64,000 nt of DNA, taken from NCBI GenBank assembly GCA_028718185.1, contig JAQUMH010000001.1, positions 591,186-655,185 on the forward strand, read 5' to 3'. The notes below the pieces were generated by a model that did no database searches, was not told the DNA's origin, and saw only the letters and a program-made list of their open reading frames with translations. The position numbers and the translations under genes are program-made. Of the stretch, positions 43,396 through 50,991 are shown piece after piece (position 1 is the first letter of the stretch; each line of letters opens with the position of its first letter). The DNA comes from Elusimicrobiota bacterium. Lineage in GTDB: Bacteria; Elusimicrobiota; UBA8919.

Positions 43396-44463
43396 TTATT
43401 CAACATATTTTCTTGTTTCACAATCTACATTTAATATATCTTCCAATTTTGGATTTTTTATTACTTTGTGCCTGTTCATCGCTTTTTCAATCAATTTTGG
43501 TATCTGTAAAAATTTAATTCTATTTTCTAAAAATTTCTTAACAGCGATCTCATTTGCTGCATTTAAAACAACCGGCATACTGCCGGATATCTTTGCAGCA
43601 GAAATAGCTAATTCAAAACACGGAAAATTTTTAGAAACCATCTTAAAAAACTCAAGTTTTCCAACTTCAGTCAAATCCAGCTTTTTAACAGTTGAAACTT
43701 TTCTTTCAGGATAAGTAACTGCATATTGTATAGGTAACCGCATATCAGTTCTTCCCATCTGTGCTATTATTGATCCATCTATAAATTCAACCCCGCTATG
43801 AACTATTGACTGCGGATGTATTACTACATCTATTTTTTCGTATGGAATCCCGAAAAGATAATGCGCCTCTATTACCTCAAATCCTTTATTAATGAGTGTT
43901 GCAGAATCTACTGTAATTTTTCTACCCATTTTCCACGTAGGATGTCTCAAAACATCTTCAACATTAACTTTAGAAAGTTTTTTATGCGGATAATTTCTAA
44001 ACGGTCCCCCGGACGCAGTCAAAATTATCTTTGATATTTCTTTTGGATTTTTACCGTCTATGCATTGAAAAATCGCCGAATGTTCACTATCAACCGGAAT
44101 AATTCTGGCAGGATGTTTTTTTAGCAGACTAAATATTAAATCACCTGCTATAACAATTGCTTCTTTATTAGCAAGAGCGATTCTTTTTTTTAACTTAATA
44201 GCATTTATAAGCGGTATCAGCCCTGCTGCACCTACAACCGAAATTAAAACAATGTCAGCTTTTTCAATTAGCTGAATATTATTCAAACCATCACTACCGA
44301 CTGCAACTACCTCCGGTTTAAATTTTTTGGATTGTTTTTTCAACAGTTCCAGGTTCTTGTTGGCAGAAAGCCCGACAACCTTATATTGTTTTAATCCGGA
44401 AATAACATTTAACGCCGCTGTGCCAATTGAACCCGTAGAGCCAAAAATAGAGATTTTAGTCAT
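43396..44463 (-). CDS. dxr: 1-deoxy-D-xylulose 5-phosphate reductoisomerase
   Basis: The 355-residue enzyme makes MEP from DXP with NADPH. It has the cofactor loop GSTGSIGTAALNVI, ALANKEAIV, VDSEHSAIFQ (catalytic Glu and metal site), ASGGPFR and HPTWKMGRKITVDSATL-type block. Start overlaps the cdsA stop (TAATG). With ispG and ispH it confirms the MEP route. Confidence 0.96.
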   Translation of the reverse strand: MTKISIFGSTGSIGTAALNVISGLKQYKVVGLSANKNLELLKKQSKKFKPEVVAVGSDGLNNIQLIEKADIVLISVVGAAGLIPLINAIKLKKRIALANKEAIVIAGDLIFSLLKKHPARIIPVDSEHSAIFQCIDGKNPKEISKIILTASGGPFRNYPHKKLSKVNVEDVLRHPTWKMGRKITVDSATLINKGFEVIEAHYLFGIPYEKIDVVIHPQSIVHSGVEFIDGSIIAQMGRTDMRLPIQYAVTYPERKVSTVKKLDLTEVGKLEFFKMVSKNFPCFELAISAAKISGSMPVVLNAANEIAVKKFLENRIKFLQIPKLIEKAMNRHKVIKNPKLEDILNVDCETRKYVE

Positions 44464-45278
44464 TAGAGAATAAAGAATTTTACATAATAGTAAAATATTG
44501 GAGAGGCAAAAATAAAACTGTCAAGCTTGTCAAGAACACCACCGTGGTCTTTAAGAAGTGTCGATGAATCTTTTACTCCTGCAGAACGTTTTAGTAATGA
44601 CTCTGCTAAATCGCCGAACTGTGCAGAAATACTTGTTAGAACACCCAGGAAAAACACATCTGAAGGTTTCAGCATATTTAACCAAAATATTTTTGCTAAA
44701 AATACTACAAATATTGAACTTAGGACCGAAGCGATTGCACCTTCAACCGTTTTTTTAGGACTAATAGGTGTAAGAGCGTGTGAACCATATAACGACCCGT
44801 AAAAATAAGCAGCAGAATCGGCAACCCACACGGTTACAAGTAAAAGAACTGTATATTTAAAACCATCAGGTCTTAAATCACGTAAAAGCAGAAAATGACC
44901 CGGCAGCCATCCTGTGTAAATAATTCCTAAAAAAGTTACTGATAACGACGGGATCGCCGTGCGAATATCATATTTTAATATCTCATAAACAAATAAAAGT
45001 AAAATTGCAATTGTAAATATCAAGGAAGTTGTTTCATTTGAAACAAAGGAAGCTATTTTTGAGCCGTTAAAAAAAATAGAAACAATAAGTAAAACTATAA
45101 ATAAATTCCCAAACACTTTTCTTGGCACAAAACCCATTTTTGAAACCAATACCCAAAACTCATATGCAGCTAAAAAACATACGCCGCAAATGAAAATAAG
45201 GAACGGAATATTTCCAAGATATACAGCAAGAACCACGACAGGAATCAAAATAATTGAAATAAATATTCTATTAAACAT
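44463..45278 (-). CDS. cdsA: Phosphatidate cytidylyltransferase
   Basis: The 271-residue membrane enzyme makes CDP-diacylglycerol. The C-terminal signature is present as SAGVKDSSTLLKDHGGVLDKLDS, preceded by ISPKKTVEGAIA and SAQFGDLAESLLKR. About seven membrane segments are visible. The gene overlaps dxr by one base and follows uppS by 2 bp in the standard uppS-cdsA-dxr-rseP order. Confidence 0.95.
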   Translation of the reverse strand: MFNRIFISIILIPVVVLAVYLGNIPFLIFICGVCFLAAYEFWVLVSKMGFVPRKVFGNLFIVLLIVSIFFNGSKIASFVSNETTSLIFTIAILLLFVYEILKYDIRTAIPSLSVTFLGIIYTGWLPGHFLLLRDLRPDGFKYTVLLLVTVWVADSAAYFYGSLYGSHALTPISPKKTVEGAIASVLSSIFVVFLAKIFWLNMLKPSDVFFLGVLTSISAQFGDLAESLLKRSAGVKDSSTLLKDHGGVLDKLDSFIFASPIFYYYVKFFIL

Positions 45279-45280
45279 TT

Positions 45281-45964
45281 TTATACTCCGCCATACCGCC
45301 TATCACGTTTTTGATATTCAGAAATAGCATCCATTAAATCTTCTTTTTTAAAATCCGGCCATAAAACATCAGTGGTATAAAATTCAGAATACGCAGTTTG
45401 CCATAAAAGAAAATTCGAAATCCGGCTCTCCCCGGATGTCCTTATAAGCAAATCCGGATCCGGAAGTCCATTTGTATAAAGATATTTTTCGAATGTTTTC
45501 TCATCAACTTTTTCAGCACCGTCACGGATGATTTTATTGACAGCATTAACTATTTCCCGCCTGCCGCCGTAATTCAGAGCAATATTCAATATCATACCTG
45601 TACTTTCTGACGTGTAATTGACAGCTTTTTTTATATCGTTTCTAATATCCTGCGGTAATTCTGTCATATCACCCATAACAAGTAATTTAATATTGTTTTT
45701 TTTCAGTTCTTCAATCTTTTTCTGCAGAAACATCTTCAGCAAAGCAAAAAGTCCTTTTATTTCACTTGCAGGTCTCAGCCAATTCTCGGTGGAAAAAGCG
45801 TAAATAGACAGGACAGCAACCCCGAGATTACTTGCATCCTTAACTATTCTTTCAACAGTATTAACCCCCACCCTGTGCCCTTCAATACGCGGAAGTCCTT
45901 TTGCCTTCGCCCACCTGCCATTACCATCCATTATTATTGCTATATGCCCGGGGACCTTTTTCAT
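45281..45964 (-). CDS. uppS: Undecaprenyl pyrophosphate synthase
   Basis: The 227-residue cis-prenyltransferase has the IIMDGNGRWAK active-site motif at the N-terminus, HRVGVNTVERIVKD, YAFSTENWLRP and the C-terminal RTSGESRISNFLLWQTAYSEF motif. It makes the C55 lipid carrier for peptidoglycan. It is preceded by frr and followed directly by cdsA. Confidence 0.97.
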   Translation of the reverse strand: MKKVPGHIAIIMDGNGRWAKAKGLPRIEGHRVGVNTVERIVKDASNLGVAVLSIYAFSTENWLRPASEIKGLFALLKMFLQKKIEELKKNNIKLLVMGDMTELPQDIRNDIKKAVNYTSESTGMILNIALNYGGRREIVNAVNKIIRDGAEKVDEKTFEKYLYTNGLPDPDLLIRTSGESRISNFLLWQTAYSEFYTTDVLWPDFKKEDLMDAISEYQKRDRRYGGV

Positions 45965-45986
45965 TTTACTTTTCTAATATACAAGC

Positions 45987-46544
45987 TCAAACTTCCATTA
46001 TTTCTTTTTCTTTGCGGACAAGAATTTCATCAATTATTTTAATATAGCTTTCTGTAAGTTTTTGCAGTTCATCCTGCAATTTAAATTTAATATCCTCAGT
46101 AATTTTTTTCTCTTCAAAAGATTTTTTAATAAGCTCAAGAGCGTCCCTTCTTTCGTTTCTCAATATTATTTTATGCTCTTCAGTATTTTTTTTCGCTGTT
46201 TTTATAATGTCTTTCCTGCGTTCTTCTGTCAACTGTGGAACCGGAAGCCGTATAACCTTACCGTCATTTTGCGGTGTTATTCCGATATCTGCTTTTAATA
46301 TTGCTTTCTCCAACTCCGGCAACAACGACTTTTCCCATGGCGTAATAACGATAAGCCGCGGTTCAGGAATAGTTATGCCTGCAACCTGATTCACCGGTAC
46401 ATCCGTATCATAATATTTTACTTTAACAGTATCCAGGATTGCAGGTGTGGCACGGCCGGTTTTAAGAGATAAAAATTCAGATTTTAAATGTTCTGCCGTT
46501 TTTTTCATTTTTTCTTCTGCTTGTAATAAAATCTGGTTTGACAT
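45987..46544 (-). CDS. frr: Ribosome recycling factor
   Basis: The 185-residue protein starts at the ATG 46544, which has GGAGG 5 bp upstream; the ORF extends further but without a site. Conserved blocks are LKSEFLSLKTGRATPAILD, VAGITIPEPRLIVITPWEKS, RLPVPQLTEERRKDIIKTAKK and RNERRDALE. It frees ribosomes after termination together with EF-G. It follows pyrH and precedes uppS, the usual order. Confidence 0.97.
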   Translation of the reverse strand: MSNQILLQAEEKMKKTAEHLKSEFLSLKTGRATPAILDTVKVKYYDTDVPVNQVAGITIPEPRLIVITPWEKSLLPELEKAILKADIGITPQNDGKVIRLPVPQLTEERRKDIIKTAKKNTEEHKIILRNERRDALELIKKSFEEKKITEDIKFKLQDELQKLTESYIKIIDEILVRKEKEIMEV

Positions 46545-46594
46545 TTTTCCTCCAATTAGTTTTTGTTGAAAAAGGCACAAAAACTAAGATTTAT

Positions 46595-47293
46595 TTAAAA
46601 ATAAACTAACGAGCCAACTGACTCATTAGAAACCGCTTTGAGAATATTGCCTTTCTTATTAAAATTAAAGACAACAATTTTTATTTTATGCTGGCGGCAC
46701 AACGAAAAAGCAGACATATCCATTACTTTTAAATTTTTTTCAATTACCTCATTAAACGAGATTTTTTTAAAAAGCTTTGCTTTTGGATTTTTCCTGGGGT
46801 CATCGTCATATACCCCGTCAACATTTGTCGCTTTAAATATTGCTTCTGCTTTTGATTCTATTGCAAAAATTACGCTGGCGGTATCAGTTGTAAAATGCGG
46901 GCGGCCGGTACCTCCTGCCATAATAACTATGTTTTTATTTTGCCATGCACTTTCTATCTTTTCCAAAGAGAATTGTTCAAGAAAATTACTTACATTAAAA
47001 GGAGAGAATACTTTCGCAGAAATACCGCTTATTTTGAAATGTTCACACAAAACCATACCATTTACTAAGGTAGCCGTCATCCCGATATAATCCGCTGCTG
47101 TTTTATCAATTTTTACACCGTCAACATTACCACGCCAGATATTTCCACCGCCAATAACAATCCCGATAGAAATACCTTTCTTATACACAGGAATTATCTC
47201 AGAAACTATTTTCTCAACCGAACCGGAATCAATACTTTTCCCGTCCTTACCAAGTGATTCACCAGAAAGCTTTAAAACAATTCTTTTATACAT
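46595..47293 (-). CDS. pyrH: UMP kinase
   Basis: The 232-residue amino-acid-kinase-fold enzyme has YKRIVLKLSGESLGKDG, IGIVIGGGNIWRG, GMTATLVNGMVL, AGGTGRPHFTTDTASVIFA and TNVDGVYDDDPRKNPKAK. It phosphorylates UMP and is often feedback-controlled by UTP. The ATG at 47293 gives the normal start. The tsf gene precedes it, but 254 bp of double-hairpin element separate the two. Confidence 0.97.
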   Translation of the reverse strand: MYKRIVLKLSGESLGKDGKSIDSGSVEKIVSEIIPVYKKGISIGIVIGGGNIWRGNVDGVKIDKTAADYIGMTATLVNGMVLCEHFKISGISAKVFSPFNVSNFLEQFSLEKIESAWQNKNIVIMAGGTGRPHFTTDTASVIFAIESKAEAIFKATNVDGVYDDDPRKNPKAKLFKKISFNEVIEKNLKVMDMSAFSLCRQHKIKIVVFNFNKKGNILKAVSNESVGSLVYF

Positions 47294-47300
47294 TATTTTC

Positions 47301-47551
47301 TGCAAACGAAACAAGAAATTTCATCCACTCTAATCGCAAGCAAGGTAAGTCCTGCATTTGCGACTTATTTTTTCCAGGAGCAAATGTTAGAGCGAGTTCC
47401 AACGAGCGTCTCGAAGAAATCTTACCCCACCCCAATCGCAAGCGAGGGAGAAATTTCTGAAGAGCCTAAATTTGCGACTTATTCGTTCCAGGAGCAAATG
47501 CCAGAGCGAGTTCCAACGAGCGTCTCGAAGAAATTTGCTCCCGAGCGCTAT
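47301..47551 (-). repeat. Dispersed double-hairpin element, copy C (tandem duplication)
   Basis: Copy C has two units. The first (about 47331-47425) lacks part of the left hairpin; its right arm GGAGCAAAT is at 47377-47385. The second (about 47433-47546) is complete: left hairpin from aatcgcaagcgaggg to tttgcga (to 47477), right hairpin GGAGCAAAT (47491-47499) with ATTTGCTCC (47533-47541). Both match copy B almost base for base over more than 100 bp. The element begins at the tsf stop (TAG at 47548-47550) and fills the spacer to pyrH. No ORF of substance lies in it. Confidence 0.85.
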
Positions 47552-48177
47552 TCTTCGCCAACCTTAAATCTTGCAAATCTTTTAATTGAAATATTTTCAC
47601 CTAATTTTGCAATAGTTTCGGTTATAACTTCTTTTACTTTCTTTTTTCCGGAAGTGTCCCTGATATACGGCTGTTCCAAAAGACACGCCTTCTCATAAAA
47701 TTTATCTAAACGCCCTGTAATTATTTTATCTATAATCTTTTCCGGCTTACCCTCTTTCAACGCCTGAACCTTTAGTATCTCTTTCTCTTTTTCCAATTCC
47801 TCTTTACAAACATCTTCTTTACATACACATGAAGGAGACGCTGCTGCAACCTGCATCGCAAGTTCTCTGCCTAAATTTAGAAAATCTTCGGTTTTTGCGA
47901 CAAAATCTGTTTCACAATCCAGCTCAACAAGTACTCCCAATTTACTCCCGCTGTGAATATAAGAAAAAATTAAACCTTCTTTTGTTGTCCTGACTGATTT
48001 TTTTAACGCTGTGGCTATACCTTTTTCTCTTAATTTTATTATTGCTTTCTCTTCGTCACCATTTGCTTCGATTAACGCCTGTTTGCAATCCATTATTCCA
48101 CAACCTGTCTTTTCACGTAGACGGGCTACCATCTCGCCTGTTATTTTCCCATTTACTGCAGATTTTATTTCACTCAT
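47548..48177 (-). CDS. tsf: Elongation factor Ts
   Basis: The 209-residue factor exchanges nucleotide on EF-Tu. It has the UBA-like N-terminus MVARLREKTGCGIMDCKQAL and the SLGVLVELDCETDFVAKTEDF core typical of EF-Ts (here SKLGVLVELDCETDFVAK). The length matches the short form with one core subdomain, and the end (RFARFKVGEE) is the family's normal terminus, so the repeat begins right after the gene. It overlaps rpsB as ATGA. Confidence 0.96.
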   Translation of the reverse strand: MSEIKSAVNGKITGEMVARLREKTGCGIMDCKQALIEANGDEEKAIIKLREKGIATALKKSVRTTKEGLIFSYIHSGSKLGVLVELDCETDFVAKTEDFLNLGRELAMQVAAASPSCVCKEDVCKEELEKEKEILKVQALKEGKPEKIIDKIITGRLDKFYEKACLLEQPYIRDTSGKKKVKEVITETIAKLGENISIKRFARFKVGEE

Positions 48178-49001
48178 TTCCCTGTTACCTCCGGATTTGC
48201 CTGTTCTTCAATTTTTGTTTCTTCTTTTGCTGTATTCTTATCATCGCCTGTTAAAGCCACTTCTTCATCAGATGAAAACTTTTCTTCAGGAGAAACACCT
48301 TGACCGCTTTCATTCTTTATAGCCGATTTTCCTTCCAACACCGCATCGGCAATTATGCTTACAAGTAACGTTATAGATTTTATTGCATCATCATTACCCG
48401 GAATACAATAATCCACAGAATCAGGATCGCTATTGGTGTCGCATATAGCAACTATCGGTATTTTTAAGCGGTGAGCTTCATCAACCACTGTCTTTTCTGT
48501 GACAGGATCAACAACAAAAATAACTCCCGGAAGAGTTTGCATGTTCCTTATTCCGGAAAGCGTCACATCTAATTTTTTCATTTCTTTTGTTAGTACAGAT
48601 ATTTCTTTTTTAGGAAGTTTTTCTAAAATACCGTCTGTCTTCATTCTTTCCAGTTCATTATACCGCGCCACATTCTTCCTTATTGTTTCAAAATTTGTGA
48701 GAATACCCCCAAGCCACCTGTAGACCACATAATGTGCCCCACATCTAATTGCCTCATTTTTAACAATTTCCTGAGATTGGTGCTTTGTTCCCACAAAAAG
48801 AACCGGGACATTGGTTGCTGAAATGTCTCTTATAAATTTACATGCTTTCTTTAATTCCTTAACTGTCTTCGCAAGATCTATAATGTGGACCTTGTTCCTG
48901 TGCCCAAAAATAAACTTTGACATTTTTGGGTTCCATTGACTTTTCTGATGTCCGAAATGAACACCAGCTTCAAGTAAACCCTTCATTGATACATTACTCA
49001 T
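48174..49001 (-). CDS. rpsB: 30S ribosomal protein S2
   Basis: The 275-residue protein has LLEAGVHFGHQKSQWNPKM, YVVYRWLGGILTNFETI, LPGVIFVVDPVTEKTVV, IPIVAICDTNSDPDSVDYCIPGNDDA. The start follows GGAGGTAGAAA. A ~40-residue acidic C-terminal tail (ending EEQANPEVTGK) extends beyond the usual S2 core; such tails vary. The order rpsB-tsf-pyrH-frr is one of the most conserved in bacteria. A 7-bp inverted repeat (TAAATCT-a-AGATTTA at 49024-49038) lies in the leader. Confidence 0.97.
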   Translation of the reverse strand: MSNVSMKGLLEAGVHFGHQKSQWNPKMSKFIFGHRNKVHIIDLAKTVKELKKACKFIRDISATNVPVLFVGTKHQSQEIVKNEAIRCGAHYVVYRWLGGILTNFETIRKNVARYNELERMKTDGILEKLPKKEISVLTKEMKKLDVTLSGIRNMQTLPGVIFVVDPVTEKTVVDEAHRLKIPIVAICDTNSDPDSVDYCIPGNDDAIKSITLLVSIIADAVLEGKSAIKNESGQGVSPEEKFSSDEEVALTGDDKNTAKEETKIEEQANPEVTGK

Positions 49002-49066
49002 TTTCTACCTCCATATAAGCGACTAAATCTAAGATTTAATCTATTTCCTTAGTATCTTATTCTATT

Positions 49067-50065
49067 TTAGGATATTTTAAGGTATTTTTTAATTATCTCA
49101 AAAAAATCTGAAAAAATCAAGTAAAATCTAAAAAATAAACGTTTAAAAAAACCTTTCCTCCCAACTAATGACAATATTTTAACAGTAAGGTTTTCAGGAA
49201 CAACTGCTTTCCCTACAACACCTGCTGCAAGCCGTACGGTAATTATCAAGTCGTCTTTTACTTTCTTTATCTCCTGAATTTTAGAAGGAATCATAATAGG
49301 CCGGTATGCATTCCTGCCGCCTAAGAGCCCGCTTAAATATTGCGCTATATCCCTCTTATCGTTTATAATGACAAAAATTTCATCTCCGGATAAAAGTGCT
49401 CCTGCTTTAATAGAAGGGACTGCATTCGGAATAGTCTCTACATCAATAGAGAGCGGGTCGGTAAAGTTAAAATTATATTCGTTAAACTCAAATTCTATTT
49501 GCTGAGGAGGGTTTCTATCAGATATCTTCTTGAACTGTGAAAGATTTAATTCTTCAAGTGAAATTTCAAAATTAACTGCAGCTGTTCTTAAAGGTTCTCT
49601 TAAAATGTCTTCCAAAATATCAGCAACTTCCATGATATTTTTTTCTTTTACGGCAGAAAAAAAACTTTTATTATATTCATCCAGAATTTCGCTGACAACT
49701 TTTGATTCAATACTAAGCGTCATGTCAGGGATACTACCGGACACTAACCTTGCTGTATAAAGTTTCTTTTCATATTCATACCAATTTTGAAGCAAATCCG
49801 TCTCATACACTTTCGGGTTGTATGTTACCAGCGCTTTTGTTCTCAAATGGTTGTTATGGTTAATATCAACTATAATTGTAAGCATTCCATACAGATGATT
49901 TCCAAAAGTATAGAATTTGCCTTTTATAACAATAATATCTCTTAATAAATCAAAAATTTTCGATATCGATTTTGATATATCGTAATTGCATGATTCAAGA
50001 GCAACTATTGCCTGCCCTTCATCACAACCAGTTTCTTCCATTACCAACCGGATACTATCTCTCAT
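49067..50065 (-). CDS. Unknown protein with N-terminal UBA-like motif
   Basis: The 332-residue protein begins IRLVMEETGCDEGQAIVALESC, a three-helix UBA-like pattern of the kind seen at the N-terminus of EF-Ts and archaeal NAC. The middle is mixed alpha/beta without a recognisable motif; residues ~145-180 contain an acidic NIMEVADILEDILRE helix, and 205-280 include two or three beta strands. The last 30 residues (RLFFRFYLIFSDFFEIIKKYLK) form a strongly amphipathic helix, possibly membrane- or ribosome-bound. There is no signal peptide. The position, between xerC and rpsB-tsf, could reflect a role at the ribosome, but that is speculation. I do not recognise the family. Confidence 0.6.
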   Translation of the reverse strand: MRDSIRLVMEETGCDEGQAIVALESCNYDISKSISKIFDLLRDIIVIKGKFYTFGNHLYGMLTIIVDINHNNHLRTKALVTYNPKVYETDLLQNWYEYEKKLYTARLVSGSIPDMTLSIESKVVSEILDEYNKSFFSAVKEKNIMEVADILEDILREPLRTAAVNFEISLEELNLSQFKKISDRNPPQQIEFEFNEYNFNFTDPLSIDVETIPNAVPSIKAGALLSGDEIFVIINDKRDIAQYLSGLLGGRNAYRPIMIPSKIQEIKKVKDDLIITVRLAAGVVGKAVVPENLTVKILSLVGRKGFFKRLFFRFYLIFSDFFEIIKKYLKIS

Positions 50066-50088
50066 AACTAATTATTTAAAAATTATTC

Positions 50089-50991
50089 TTATGCTCTCGG
50101 GTGAACCTTATCGTAAATTTTTTTCATCCTTGTTGTTGTTATATGCGTATAAATTTGTGTTGTTGAAAGATTTTTATGCCCGAGCATTTCCTGAACACTT
50201 CTTATGTCACAACCGGCATCAAGAAGATGTGTTGCAAAAGTGTGTCTTAAGGAATGCGGCGTGATTTTTTTTACTATTCCGGTTTTTTGCAGATATTTAT
50301 GAAGTGTTTTTTGTACCCATCTTGCAGACAATCTCTGAAAACGATAATCAACGAAAAGTGCCTGTGATGAATCTTTTCGCATTTTAATATACTTTCTCAT
50401 AATATCAAGAGCAGTATCCCCTATAGGAACAAGCCGCTGTTTTGAACCTTTACCCATTACTTTTATCATACCTGAAAAAAAATCAACATCACTTTTATCC
50501 ATTCCCACAAGTTCGGAAACACGTATACCGGAAGAATAAAGTAATTCAAAAATTGCCTTATCCCTCAGTCCTAAAATGACAGTTGTATCCGGAGCTGATA
50601 ACAAAATATTTGTTTCTTCTATTGTCAGAAAATTGGGAAGATTGATTTCTTTTTTTGGGGTAAGGATTAACTCCATTGGCGATCTTTTCAACATTTTACA
50701 TCTTACAAGAAACTTAAAAAAACCCCTTAGTGCTGCGATTTTTCTTATTATAGTAGTTTTCTTTTGTGAAAACTTAAGCAGATTGGCAAGATAATCTCTT
50801 AAAATAACTTTATCAACATCAGTTATATCTAATTTCCTGTTGTTTATAAATTTTAAAAATTGATTTAAATCTCTGCTATAAGCAAGTTTTGTATTTTCAG
50901 AAATGTTTTTTTGAATAAGCAGAAATTGCAGAAAATTTTTTATATTTTCATTTTTCTCTTCTATCTGTTTTATTTTCATTTTTGTTACCAC
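50089..50991 (-). CDS. xerC: Tyrosine recombinase XerC/XerD
   Basis: The 300-residue site-specific recombinase has an N-terminal SAM-like domain (KNISENTKLAYSRDLNQFLKF) and a catalytic domain with SSGIRVSELV (Arg), HSLRHTFATHLLDAG (His, Arg), LGHKNLSTTQIYTHI (His and the nucleophile Tyr). It resolves chromosome dimers at dif. Whether it is XerC or XerD cannot be decided from sequence. The start may be the GTG at 50991 overlapping the topA stop or the ATG at 50979. topA-xerC order is common. Confidence 0.93.
   Translation of the reverse strand: MVTKMKIKQIEEKNENIKNFLQFLLIQKNISENTKLAYSRDLNQFLKFINNRKLDITDVDKVILRDYLANLLKFSQKKTTIIRKIAALRGFFKFLVRCKMLKRSPMELILTPKKEINLPNFLTIEETNILLSAPDTTVILGLRDKAIFELLYSSGIRVSELVGMDKSDVDFFSGMIKVMGKGSKQRLVPIGDTALDIMRKYIKMRKDSSQALFVDYRFQRLSARWVQKTLHKYLQKTGIVKKITPHSLRHTFATHLLDAGCDIRSVQEMLGHKNLSTTQIYTHITTTRMKKIYDKVHPRA

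Noticed and set aside
25144-47551. Integron attC sites or retron RNA for the double-hairpin element
   Set aside because: The core-site sequences of attC (RYYYAAC / GTTRRRY) are not placed as needed, no integrase of that type or reverse transcriptase is nearby, and cassettes are not separated by the copies.
47254-47698. Two plus-strand ORFs over repeat copy C
   Set aside because: They arise from the tandem repeat and end in tsf antisense; the repeated peptides (RVPTSVSKK) mirror the DNA repeat and have no coding support.
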